In this document: positions 54,715-63,642 of the stretch, piece after piece
How positions within the stretch are numbered: the stretch's first letter is position 1
Layout: every line of letters starts with the position of its first letter
Assembly (NCBI RefSeq): GCF_009796805.1
Contig: NZ_CP047029.1
Location: forward strand, 4,416,001 to 4,480,000
DNA length: 64,000 nt
Direction of reading: 5' to 3'
Source of the DNA: Algibacter sp. L1A34
Lineage (GTDB): Bacteria > Bacteroidota > Bacteroidia > Flavobacteriales > Flavobacteriaceae
Program-made: the position numbers and the translations under genes
The notes under the pieces: model-generated
What the model was told of the DNA's origin: nothing
Seen by the model: the letters and a program-made list of their open reading frames with translations, nothing else
Database searches by the model: none

Positions 54715-55377
54715 TTAATCTAAAATAACTCCAAAAGTTCCTTCGTAATGACCTGTTATAACATCACCATTTTCATTGATAAAAGTATAATCTGCATCAA
54801 TAGTACTTCCTGTTGGATCATTAGCATCTAAATTAATTTGATTTATTGTTATTGTTGTTCCAACAACTTCGGTTTCATTAACAACACCTTCATCTTCATC
54901 CCCTTGTCCAAATTCTATATTGTTATTAGAATATGATGGACTTAAAGCATTAATTAGTCCGTTTTCTATTATAACCGTATCACTACTACCACCAATATAA
55001 GTACTTCCTACCATTGGACCTGCGCTTACTAAACTTGGGTTCTCATCTGCACGTAGATTAAAAAACACCCAATTTGTAGTGTCTAAAGAAAATAAATAAT
55101 CGTCGCTTATGCCATTTACATGTGTTTCATTATCAAGCATTCTTCCATTAGAAAAGAAAAAATTGTATTCATCTGGAAATCCATTATTACCTATATTAGC
55201 GTTGTGATCGTCATCATCCTCATCTATTTCAAAATAAGCATTAGCCGTTTCGTAAAATGTGCCATTATGTGTAAACCCATCTGTTGGGTTTACTGGATCT
55301 GTTTGAGCGTCATCATTATTATCACAACTATACATTGAAATAGTAAGAAGTATTAAAAGTGCTTTTATTATTTTCAT
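54715..55377 (-). CDS. Lipoprotein of unknown function
   Basis: 220 residues; lipobox 'ISMYSC', Cys 18. The mature protein is strongly acidic ('EIDEDDDDHNANIG' near 51-64, 'EFGQGDEDEGVVNETE' near 155-170), hinting at calcium binding. Beta-rich sequence such as 'TITINQINLDANDPTGS' and 'DADYTFINENGDVITGHY' near the C-terminus ends like a small immunoglobulin-like or lipocalin-like domain. No family recognised. It lies 20 bases after the next upstream lipoprotein gene. Confidence 0.7.
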   Translation of the reverse strand: MKIIKALLILLTISMYSCDNNDDAQTDPVNPTDGFTHNGTFYETANAYFEIDEDDDDHNANIGNNGFPDEYNFFFSNGRMLDNETHVNGISDDYLFSLDTTNWVFFNLRADENPSLVSAGPMVGSTYIGGSSDTVIIENGLINALSPSYSNNNIEFGQGDEDEGVVNETEVVGTTITINQINLDANDPTGSTIDADYTFINENGDVITGHYEGTFGVILD

Positions 55378-55397
55378 CGCTATTTTTATTTTTTCTA

Positions 55398-55829
55398 TTA
55401 ATGGTATAAGTCAATAATTACGCAGTATTCAGCTTCTACACCACCACCAGTAATATCATATCTAAATTCTTCTCCTATGGCATTACCAGCTCTTTGGCAA
55501 GCAACATTTACAGTATGGATTGTACCATTAACACTTAATTGTCCTACTCCAGTTGCCCCGTCTGTTACAACTAATGTTACAAACCAAAAATTCCCTGGGT
55601 CGCTAGATTTATATATCTCTACTTCTGGCCCATTTGATGATGTGTAAAAGAAATCGGTGGTTAGATCAGATTCCGCAATTAATGTTTGCGTATTATCTGA
55701 AGTATCTAAAAAAGTAAACCCGGCAAAATTACATTCATCTTGATTGTCTGCATTGCCATCATCATTATCGCAGTTAAATAAAACTAGTGTTAAAACTAGT
55801 AGGCAAAGCGTTTTGATAGTTGTTTTCAT
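55398..55829 (-). CDS. Small lipoprotein of unknown function
   Basis: 143 residues; lipobox 'LVLFNC', Cys 20, then an Asp/Asn-rich linker 'DNDDGNADNQDEC'. The body is beta-rich ('FWFVTLVVTDGATG', 'LSVNGTIHTVNVACQRAG') with three further Cys residues. Only 20 bases separate its stop from the next gene, so the two are cotranscribed. Not recognised. Confidence 0.7.
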   Translation of the reverse strand: MKTTIKTLCLLVLTLVLFNCDNDDGNADNQDECNFAGFTFLDTSDNTQTLIAESDLTTDFFYTSSNGPEVEIYKSSDPGNFWFVTLVVTDGATGVGQLSVNGTIHTVNVACQRAGNAIGEEFRYDITGGGVEAEYCVIIDLYH

Positions 55830-55923
55830 AATTGTTAATTTGTTTTTATATTTATTATATATTTCTCTTATATCAAAGCAACTAAGAAATTGTTACCCCT
55901 TAATTGATTCTTTTTTTAATTAT

Positions 55924-56595
55924 TTAAGAAACTTCATCTACTATTCCATCACAATCATCGTCAATATCATTTTTTATTTCTGTAGAGTAAGGGTGAATAT
56001 AAATATTAGTATCATCGCAATCTAAAGAATTATAGACACCATCTTTTTCTGCTCGTTCCTGAGAGCCATAACCATCTCCGTCTGCATCTACATAAGTAAT
56101 ATCATCTGTATCAATTTCTCCGTTACAGTTGTCATCTATTTCATTATTATAAATTTCGTCTGCTATAGGGTTTATGTTAGGATCTTTATCATTACAATCT
56201 GCATTATTAGTCACAAAATTTTCTGGAGCACCTTCTCCTAAAACGATCTCAATAACTTCTGAAACATCCGAATTTCCAAAACCATCACCATCTTCATCAT
56301 GATAAAAAGTAAAAGCGTGTAAATCATTACAATCTTCATCTATAAGATTATCTGGAATTTCTGTTGCTCCAGGATAAACACTTGCATTGGTATCATCACA
56401 ATCTGTATTATCTGCTACATATCCTTGAGGTTGGTCATATTGACTATTATAACTTCCATTATCACCATAACCATCTCCATCTGCATCTTCAAACCAATCT
56501 CCAGATGGGTCACCAGTACACCCGGAACCTATAATAAATACAGCGGTTACTAATAACATAATTGGTAATATTATTTTTAAAAATCGATTTTTCAT
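55924..56595 (-). CDS. MopE-type putative metal-binding lipoprotein
   Basis: 223 residues; lipobox 'FIIGSGC', Cys 26. It holds three MopE-like units, each with an EF-hand-like D-x-D-G-D-G-x-G ('EDADGDGYGDN', 'DEDGDGFGN', 'DADGDGYGSQ') and a Cys pair motif D-C-D-D/N...E-D-C-N ('NTDCDDTNASVYPGA', 'ADCNDKDPNINPIADE', 'LDCDDTNIYIHP'). Such units occur in surface proteins, including the copper-binding MopE, and probably bind calcium. The gene starts 4 bases after the Lgt-like gene's stop, so it is translated with it. Confidence 0.88.
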   Translation of the reverse strand: MKNRFLKIILPIMLLVTAVFIIGSGCTGDPSGDWFEDADGDGYGDNGSYNSQYDQPQGYVADNTDCDDTNASVYPGATEIPDNLIDEDCNDLHAFTFYHDEDGDGFGNSDVSEVIEIVLGEGAPENFVTNNADCNDKDPNINPIADEIYNNEIDDNCNGEIDTDDITYVDADGDGYGSQERAEKDGVYNSLDCDDTNIYIHPYSTEIKNDIDDDCDGIVDEVS

Positions 56596-56599
56596 AATG

Positions 56600-57400
56600 T
56601 TATATATTAATTGTTTTTAAATCTGTTTGTGTATAATATTTATAGTAGAAATAAGCTGAAATTGAAATAAGGCATAAGCCGATAAATTGCGAATGCGAAA
56701 GCACATTTTCTATAATAAACCCTCTATCGTCTCCTCTAAAAAACTCTAGAATACCACGACCTAAAGCATAAAGCATCAAATAGATTAAGAAAATTTGACC
56801 ATTAAATTGTTTGTGTTTTTTAACCATTAATAATGTTAACATAATGCACACCAATAATAATACCTCGTACAATTGTGTTGGATGTACAGACGCACCATGT
56901 GTTGTAGGGAATATTAAACCAGAGCCACTAGTTGTTGGAGATCCATAACAACATCCTGCACTAAAACAGCCTAATCGACCTATAGAATGTACAATGGTTG
57001 TTGTAATTGCAAAAATATCTAGCATTGGCAAAACCGGTATCTTCTGCTTTTTTAAATACCAAATGATATATGGAATAATAACTACAAACGAACCATAGAA
57101 TACAAAACCGCCAGAGAAATTATCTAGCATTAAACTGGGGTTTTGTATATAGTGCAACGGATCTTGCAAATAGAAAAATAACTTTCCGCCAACAAACCCC
57201 GCTATAAAAATGAGATAAAAAAATGTGTTAGAAATATTAGTGATACCTAGTTCTCTTTTCGCACTCCATTTAGTATAAATAGCTGCTGCCAAAGTACCTA
57301 ATGCAATTAAAAAAGCATAAGAGTAGACGGTAACATGCTTTACACCCAATAGATTTGATAAAAATTCTGGTAATGAAAAATTGAATAGTTCTGGGTGCAT
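56600..57400 (-). CDS. lgt: Prolipoprotein diacylglyceryl transferase family protein (Lgt-like, atypical active loop)
   Basis: 266 residues with seven membrane helices. The Lgt signature region reads 'HSIGRLGCFSAGCCYGSP' instead of the usual G-R-x-G-N-F-x-N-G-E; the Arg is kept, while the Asn and Glu are replaced and three Cys appear. The H-G-G-L loop of Lgt is 'NFSGGFVFYGSF', so the essential His is lacking. 'LGRGILEFFRGDDRG' matches the last conserved Arg region. Lgt attaches diacylglycerol to prolipoproteins. This variant occurs in Bacteroidota, and it may be a functional Lgt or a related acyltransferase. It is followed at once by lipoprotein genes. Confidence 0.8.
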   Translation of the reverse strand: MHPELFNFSLPEFLSNLLGVKHVTVYSYAFLIALGTLAAAIYTKWSAKRELGITNISNTFFYLIFIAGFVGGKLFFYLQDPLHYIQNPSLMLDNFSGGFVFYGSFVVIIPYIIWYLKKQKIPVLPMLDIFAITTTIVHSIGRLGCFSAGCCYGSPTTSGSGLIFPTTHGASVHPTQLYEVLLLVCIMLTLLMVKKHKQFNGQIFLIYLMLYALGRGILEFFRGDDRGFIIENVLSHSQFIGLCLISISAYFYYKYYTQTDLKTINI

Positions 57401-57750
57401 CTCGTAAATTATTTTTTTTGTTGAAAAACCTTCTTGTATTATTTTTATAACATTTATTTAGAAGCAGTAAATACTAACTTTATATGCTTTTCTTATTTAT
57501 ACCAATAACACCTTGAAAATATTACCCTTTCAGTAAAAAAATACGTTAGCGAAAATTGATAAAATCCTACTAACGATAAGTCTTATAATAATTAAGAACA
57601 CGTGCAAAATAAAGTGTATTACTAAGATTATGAAGATGTATTTACCCAATAGATATTTTCGTTGAATGAAACCGTGTTTTCATTCAACCATTAGATAATT
57701 TATGTTTTTATAAAAAAACACCTTATGTTTGTAGGAGGATAATTAAACTT
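57401..57750. other. Divergent intergenic region with an inverted repeat
   Basis: 350 bases, AT-rich, with no gene. It contains the start region of the Lgt-like gene (no clear -7 found), and close to the rightward gene an 11-bp perfect inverted repeat with a 6-base loop (57661-57688), described separately. Confidence 0.6.
57661..57738 (+). promoter_or_regulatory. Inverted repeat, -7 element and purine-rich leader of the 57751 gene
   Basis: GTTGAATGAAA (57661-57671) and TTTCATTCAAC (57678-57688) are perfect complements. TATGTTTG (57724-57731) matches the -7 consensus. AGGAGG (57733-57738) looks like a Shine-Dalgarno sequence, rare in this phylum, but it lies 12 bases from the ATG and would be at the transcript's very start. 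The repeat is placed about where an activator or repressor would bind. Confidence 0.45.
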
Positions 57751-58269
57751 ATGGAACAGCAAATTTTAAACCTTTTAATGTATATAATTCCTTCTATAAT
57801 TACGGGAGTTATCGCTTTTTACTTTTTTAAAGAACACACAAAAAATGAGGATGGTCGCAGACGTTTTCTCTTAAAAAAAGATCTGCAAGTAAACGCATTG
57901 CCTTTACGCTTACAAGCTTACGAACGGATGGCTATTTTTTTAGAACGCATTACGCCATCAAAACTACTTATTAGAGTAGCTCCAACATCTTCAGATAAAG
58001 AAAATTATGAATCTCTATTAATACAAAGTATAGAACAAGAATTTGAACATAACTTATCACAACAAATCTATATAAGTGATAAATGTTGGAACATTATTAC
58101 TGCATCAAAAAATGCAACTATTCAACTTATTAGAAAAGCCAACTTACTCGAAAAAACCGATTCTGCTAATAAATTACGTGAAGTTCTTTTAACCGAAATG
58201 ATGGACCGTTTAGCTCCAACCGATGCTGCTCTATCTTATATAAAAGAAGAAGTTTCTAGTTTATGGTAA
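57751..58269 (+). CDS. Membrane-anchored conserved protein of unknown function
   Basis: 172 residues. One N-terminal helix (about 7-26, 'LNLLMYIIPSIITGVIAFYF') and a cytoplasmic alpha-helical domain with 'LPLRLQAYERMAIFLERI', 'SLLIQSIEQEFEHNLSQQ' and 'LLTEMMDRLAPTDAALSYI'. The style is that of a small Bacteroidota membrane protein, but I do not know its role. Its last 9 bases overlap the 3' end of the converging patatin gene. Confidence 0.75.
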   Translation: MEQQILNLLMYIIPSIITGVIAFYFFKEHTKNEDGRRRFLLKKDLQVNALPLRLQAYERMAIFLERITPSKLLIRVAPTSSDKENYESLLIQSIEQEFEHNLSQQIYISDKCWNIITASKNATIQLIRKANLLEKTDSANKLREVLLTEMMDRLAPTDAALSYIKEEVSSLW

Positions 58270-59181
58270 AATATCTTGGCGCAACTCATTAGAGCGTGCT
58301 TCATGGCTTTTTGCCTTCGCATATTCAAAACCTTGTTGCCACCAAGTAGCCATATGTTTTTTATTAAAAATTAATGAGTTTTCGGTAAGTTTCGATGGTG
58401 TATAATATAAATTAAGTTGTACATTTTTATATTTGGCAGCTAATTTACCAATGGTAATATCACTACGCTCTACCTGATCTAGTAAGTGCCCAAATAAGTT
58501 AAGCATTAACGAAAACGGATTTTTACCAAGTACTTTATTGTACTCCATATTTTCAGATTCTAAAATAACGGCATCAATTTCGGTAGCACCACGTAAAATA
58601 GCTTCTCGAATAGGAACAACACAGCCAAAAGCGCCATCTGCATACTCAAAACCATCAACTTTAGCCAAAGACATAAATGGAATGTAATTACATGAAATCC
58701 AAATCCATTCGCAAAACTCTTCGTAACTAAATTCTTTTATAGACTTATACTCTACTCTATTTTTTGATAAATTAGAAACCGTAACTACAACATCTTCTTT
58801 GGTTGCTCTAATTAAATCGAACTCCTCTTTTGTAAAGTGCTTTTTTAAGTAACGTTTTAGCGATTTACTTTCACCAAAAGTCCTTTTACTTTTTGCAAAC
58901 TGAAGTAATGTGTTAAAATAATTGATAGTTACATACTCTCGGTCACCCTTTTTTCTCATTACAAAAGGATTTATACTAAAAATATTACTCTGCTTCACGT
59001 TTGTAAAAACATCATATATTTTATCAATTTTACCCGCTGCTAAATGAGGCACAAGTAAGCTTCCCGTAGATGTTCCTAAAAACAAATCGTATTCCCTTCC
59101 TTCATGTTGCATTAAATATTGAGCCACACCACCGGCATATGCTCCTTTACTTCCTCCACCCGATATTACTAATGCTTTCAT
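58261..59181 (-). CDS. Patatin-like phospholipase
   Basis: 306 residues, no signal peptide. The Ser-Asp dyad: oxyanion loop 'SGGGSKGAYAGG' (7-18), nucleophile S38 in 'LGTSTGS', Asp D182 in 'EYADGAFG'. Members hydrolyse acyl groups of phospholipids or related lipids and act in the cytoplasm. Length matches short bacterial patatins without a BamA barrel. Convergent with the 57751 gene. Confidence 0.92.
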   Translation of the reverse strand: MKALVISGGGSKGAYAGGVAQYLMQHEGREYDLFLGTSTGSLLVPHLAAGKIDKIYDVFTNVKQSNIFSINPFVMRKKGDREYVTINYFNTLLQFAKSKRTFGESKSLKRYLKKHFTKEEFDLIRATKEDVVVTVSNLSKNRVEYKSIKEFSYEEFCEWIWISCNYIPFMSLAKVDGFEYADGAFGCVVPIREAILRGATEIDAVILESENMEYNKVLGKNPFSLMLNLFGHLLDQVERSDITIGKLAAKYKNVQLNLYYTPSKLTENSLIFNKKHMATWWQQGFEYAKAKSHEARSNELRQDILP

Positions 59182-59382
59182 TCAAAAATTTTAATGGGTA
59201 AATATAAACAAGAATTTATAGATAGCTTATTATTCGTTTAAAACTTATTATTCTAAGAATTAAAAAATAGTATAGTCTATTAACTGTATTTGTAAAAAAC
59301 GAATATTAAATATAGTTTTAAAACGAAATCATTTACTTAACAAGATGTTTAACATTTAGAAAACTTAGAACGATTAAAACAA

Positions 59383-61380
59383 TTACTCAACCTTTAATAA
59401 TTCTTTTGCAAATTTTGAAAATCTCCAATTATGATGTTTTGTAGCTTCTTGCAAATTTTCTTTACACGAGGTATTACAAGCTTGTATTTGATGTAAATAC
59501 TGAAAAGCATTTTGTCTAATTTCAAAACCATATTCAGGACTGGTATAGTTTGTTAATTCTTCAAAATATTCCGCTTTGTTTTTGGGTTCATAATCTTCCG
59601 TTATTAATGTTAACACCAACCAAAGTTGACGCACATTTTTACTGTTAAAACCATGAATTCCTTTTGTTTTATCAAGATATTCTTTTCGCTGTAGCGGAAA
59701 ATTGCTCCACAAATTAAACAAAGCCGTTTCTATAGTGATATACGATTTATCATCTAAAAGCGACTCGTATTCTGTTTTAAATTCTGAAGGGATATTGGAC
59801 ATAGATTTAGCTACCTCTTGACGAACTTTAATGTCTTTTGAGTTTAAAACACCTTTAAATAAATTATCCTTATCAATTAATGAGTCATTAACTAATGATT
59901 TAAAAAAATCAACACGAGCAAAATCCCCCACCATTCCATAAAGTAAATCCCATTCTGTAAAACTTTTTTGGTTAACTTCTGCCAATCTACAAGAAAACAT
60001 AACACCTTTATTCCTTTGTTTTTTTAATATCTCATCAGACTTTCTTTTTAAAACAGATTGAAAAGAATCAACATTCACGATATAGTTCTGCATAAACATG
60101 TTTAAATCTAATCCACTTGCCTGCTCTACTTCACCTATAAAATCTTTAGTTTCAACATTTTTAAATTTATACTTCTGTAAATAACTTTTAACACCCTTTT
60201 TAAAAGCTTCTTCGCCAACTTTTTCTCGCAACAAATGCAATATCCAAGCTCCTTTTTTGTAAAATGTGGTGCTACTAGATTTCGGGTTTAAAAGCGAAGT
60301 GCTTCCTCCTACTTCATCTTGCTCTAATAATTCCTGAGCGTACTCGTAAAGTCTCCAATAGTAATAATCGAAACCAAACACGTCACCTTCTGCTAAAAGC
60401 GCGTAATAAGTTGCAAAACCTTCTTGTAACCAATGGTGCGTTCCAGAGGTTTCTGTAACCAAATCTCCAAACCATTGATGTGCCAACTCATGTGCATTCA
60501 CGTTTACATAATTCTTATCTACAAAACCAATAGAATCGATAACAAAAGCATCAGAAAACAAGGTTGTGCTCGTGTTTTCCATACCTGCATATAGAAAATC
60601 TTTAACAGGAATCTGCTTGTAATTTTGCCAAGGATATGGCACACCAATTTCTTTTTCTAAAAAATCGAACATTTGCTTTGTATAGCGATATGTAGGCTCA
60701 AATTTTAGAGAATCTTCTGGGTAAAAATACATTTCTAAGGGAATCCCGCTTTTAGATATTTCGGTGTTTTTAGAATATTTTCCAATAGCCAAAGCCAGTA
60801 AATAACTTGACATTGGGTGCTGCATATCATAATGCCATGTTGAGGTTTGATCTTTAACGACTTTATTTACAAGCTTTCCATTCGCTATTACTTCATAATT
60901 ACTATCAAATAAAATAGTTAAATCAAACTCAACTTTTTCGTTCATATCATCGAAACTCGGCAACCAGTTGCTTGTATACTTTCCTTGCCCTTGCGTCCAG
61001 ATTTGTTTATTTCCATTAGAATAACCCCAATCTATAAAATACATGGCTTTTTTAGGATTCGTTTTAAATAAAATTTCAATGGAATGCTTTGTATTCGCCT
61101 TAAACGGTTGTTTTACAATTAGCTGATTCCCATTGTAAAGACTATCAGAAAACTGTGAATCTAAAACATAAGAAATATTTTTAAAATTTCTAGCATCAAT
61201 AAAAATGGAATCGGTGTTTTTTAATATTTCAAATTGATAAACAATCTTCCCTTCAACCTCTTTTTTTAATAAATCGCCAAATAAAATATCAGCTTTAGCA
61301 GTAGTAAAATCTACATATTCGGTTTGTTGACCAAACGAAAAATTCCAAATAAAAATAAATACTAACAAAGACAATCTCAT
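59383..61380 (-). CDS. M1 family metallopeptidase (aminopeptidase N-like), exported
   Basis: 665 residues; signal peptide 1-17 ('FIWNFSFG-QQ'). Zinc motif H297-E298-L-A-H301 ('NAHELAHQWFGDLV') with the third ligand E320 in 'WLQEGFATYY'. The exopeptidase motif is 'AGMENTSTT' (265-273) in place of GAMEN, common in Bacteroidota M1 proteins. N-terminal beta saddle and C-terminal helical repeats are present. It probably trims peptides in the periplasm. Single gene. Confidence 0.93.
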   Translation of the reverse strand: MRLSLLVFIFIWNFSFGQQTEYVDFTTAKADILFGDLLKKEVEGKIVYQFEILKNTDSIFIDARNFKNISYVLDSQFSDSLYNGNQLIVKQPFKANTKHSIEILFKTNPKKAMYFIDWGYSNGNKQIWTQGQGKYTSNWLPSFDDMNEKVEFDLTILFDSNYEVIANGKLVNKVVKDQTSTWHYDMQHPMSSYLLALAIGKYSKNTEISKSGIPLEMYFYPEDSLKFEPTYRYTKQMFDFLEKEIGVPYPWQNYKQIPVKDFLYAGMENTSTTLFSDAFVIDSIGFVDKNYVNVNAHELAHQWFGDLVTETSGTHHWLQEGFATYYALLAEGDVFGFDYYYWRLYEYAQELLEQDEVGGSTSLLNPKSSSTTFYKKGAWILHLLREKVGEEAFKKGVKSYLQKYKFKNVETKDFIGEVEQASGLDLNMFMQNYIVNVDSFQSVLKRKSDEILKKQRNKGVMFSCRLAEVNQKSFTEWDLLYGMVGDFARVDFFKSLVNDSLIDKDNLFKGVLNSKDIKVRQEVAKSMSNIPSEFKTEYESLLDDKSYITIETALFNLWSNFPLQRKEYLDKTKGIHGFNSKNVRQLWLVLTLITEDYEPKNKAEYFEELTNYTSPEYGFEIRQNAFQYLHQIQACNTSCKENLQEATKHHNWRFSKFAKELLKVE

Positions 61381-61487
61381 AAATAAATTCTTTCAAAAAC
61401 TAAACCAATATAGATGTTTTAAAAATGAAATATTAAAAATAAGCAACAAAGTTATTGTAATTTGATAATTATTTCTAGTTTAGTTTT

Positions 61488-63593
61488 GTGAAAAGTAACT
61501 ACCTACAAACCCCGATAGATTATTTAAAAGGCATTGGCCCCAATCGTGCCGATGCTTTGCGTAAGGAACTTGGTATACATACGTTTCAAGATTTGATGAA
61601 TTTATTTCCAAATCGCTATATAGATCGTACGCAGTTTTACAAAATTAGCAGGTTACAACAAAGTAATGCCGATATACAGATTGTAGGAAAAATTACAGGT
61701 TTTAAAGAAGTTGCCCAAAAACGAGGTAAACGACTTGTTGCTAATTTTGTTGATGAAACAGGCACGATGGAATTAGTTTGGTTTCGTGGCCAAAAATGGA
61801 TAAAAGAGAATTTAAAAACCAATATTGAATACGTTGCTTTTGGAAAAGCCAATGCATTTGGAGGTAAATTCAGCATGCCACATCCGGAGTTAGAATTGCT
61901 AACAGAACACGAAAAAAATATGAGATCGGCCATGCAACCGGTTTATCCATCAACCGAAAAATTGGCCAATAAAGGCATTACAAATCGTGTAATTAGTAAA
62001 ACGATGCAGCAAATATTTCTGGATACAAACGGAAAATTTGTTGAAACTTTATCCGATAATCTACTTTCTGAATTAAAATTAATTTCGAAAAGCGAAGCCC
62101 TTTTTAACATCCATTTTCCAAAGAGTCAAGAATTACTTTCTAAAGCACAATTTCGATTAAAGTTTGAAGAATTATTCTATATTCAACTACAGTTAATTAT
62201 TAAAAATTTAATTCATAAATCGAAAATAAAAGGTTTTCCTTTTGATAAAGTAGGCAAATATTTTAATCAATTTTTTAAAGACCATTTACCTTTCGAATTA
62301 ACTGGTGCGCAAAAGCGTGTTTTAAAAGAAATTCGGTCAGATTTAGGCAGTAATGCACAAATGAATCGCCTTTTGCAAGGCGATGTAGGTTCTGGAAAAA
62401 CCATAGTAGCTTTCATGTCTACATTAATGGCGCTTGATAACGGTTTCCAAGCTTGTCTAATGGCACCAACCGAAATCTTATCAGTCCAGCACTATAATGG
62501 TTTAACTGAGCTATCTAAAGAATTGAACATTAGCATCGAAATTCTTACAGGCTCAACCAAAACCTCAAAACGACGAATAATTCATGAAAAACTAGAAAAT
62601 GGCGATTTGCAGCTTTTAATTGGTACACATGCTCTACTTGAAGACAAAGTGAAATTCAAGAATTTAGGTCTTGCAATTATAGATGAACAACACCGATTTG
62701 GAGTTGCTCAACGGAGTAAATTGTGGCGTAAAAACACCTCGCCTCCACACGTTTTAGTGATGACGGCAACACCAATTCCACGTACTTTAGCCATGTCCGT
62801 TTATGGTGATTTAGACATATCTGTAATCGACGAATTGCCACCTGGAAGAAAGGCTATAAAAACAGTTCATAGATTCGATAAAAATCGACTAAACGTTTTT
62901 CGTTTTATTCGTGACGAAATTAAATTAGGTCGACAAATTTACATCGTGTATCCGCTTATAAAAGAAAACGAAAAAATGGATTATAAAGATTTAATGGATG
63001 GTTACGAAAGTATCTCGCGAGACTTCCCGATGCCAGAATATCAAATCTCGATTGTACACGGAAAAATGAAACCTGCAGATAAAGAATTCGAAATGCAACG
63101 TTTTATAAAAGGTGAAACTCAAATTATGGTTGCCACTACCGTTATTGAGGTTGGTGTAAATGTGCCTAACGCCTCCGTAATGATTGTTGAAAGTGCCGAA
63201 CGTTTTGGTTTATCTCAATTGCACCAATTACGTGGTCGTGTGGGTCGTGGTGCAGAGCAGAGCTACTGTATTTTAATGACGGGACACAAACTAAGCTCCA
63301 ACAGTAAAACGCGTATAGAAACCATGGTAAAAACTAATGATGGTTTTGAAATTGCTGAAGTCGATTTACGCCTTCGTGGTCCTGGAGATATTATGGGTAC
63401 GCAACAAAGTGGTATTTTAGATCTTAAGATAGCAGATATTATTAAGGATAACGATATTCTTCAACATGCAAGACACCATGCTAAAGCCATATTAAGCGAC
63501 GATAAAAGTTTATCAAAACCAGAGAATCTGGCTATTTTAAACACTTATAAATCGTTAAGTAAATACAAAAATATTTGGAATTATATTAGTTAG
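61488..63593 (+). CDS. recG: ATP-dependent DNA helicase RecG
   Basis: 701 residues. N-terminal wedge domain with OB fold ('TPIDYLKGIGPNRADALRKE' at 8-27), helicase motif I 'QGDVGSGKT' (297-305), motif II DEQH (399-402), motif III 'VMTATPIPRTL', motif VI 'QLRGRVGRGAEQS', then 'LRLRGPGDIMGTQQSG' (TRG-type). RecG reverses stalled forks and processes Holliday junctions. The start is GTG (61488-61490), since no ATG lies near the conserved N-terminus. A TAGTTTTG at 61481-61488 overlaps the start codon and is probably coincidental. Confidence 0.96.
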   Translation: MKSNYLQTPIDYLKGIGPNRADALRKELGIHTFQDLMNLFPNRYIDRTQFYKISRLQQSNADIQIVGKITGFKEVAQKRGKRLVANFVDETGTMELVWFRGQKWIKENLKTNIEYVAFGKANAFGGKFSMPHPELELLTEHEKNMRSAMQPVYPSTEKLANKGITNRVISKTMQQIFLDTNGKFVETLSDNLLSELKLISKSEALFNIHFPKSQELLSKAQFRLKFEELFYIQLQLIIKNLIHKSKIKGFPFDKVGKYFNQFFKDHLPFELTGAQKRVLKEIRSDLGSNAQMNRLLQGDVGSGKTIVAFMSTLMALDNGFQACLMAPTEILSVQHYNGLTELSKELNISIEILTGSTKTSKRRIIHEKLENGDLQLLIGTHALLEDKVKFKNLGLAIIDEQHRFGVAQRSKLWRKNTSPPHVLVMTATPIPRTLAMSVYGDLDISVIDELPPGRKAIKTVHRFDKNRLNVFRFIRDEIKLGRQIYIVYPLIKENEKMDYKDLMDGYESISRDFPMPEYQISIVHGKMKPADKEFEMQRFIKGETQIMVATTVIEVGVNVPNASVMIVESAERFGLSQLHQLRGRVGRGAEQSYCILMTGHKLSSNSKTRIETMVKTNDGFEIAEVDLRLRGPGDIMGTQQSGILDLKIADIIKDNDILQHARHHAKAILSDDKSLSKPENLAILNTYKSLSKYKNIWNYIS

Positions 63594-63642
63594 ACTTTTA
63601 GTTCCAACCTACAAATAACTACTTTTACAAAAAATAAAAAAC

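Noticed and set aside
61481-61488. TAGTTTTG as recG promoter
   Set aside because: It overlaps the GTG start codon; a transcript from it would begin inside the gene, and no later start fits the conserved N-terminus.
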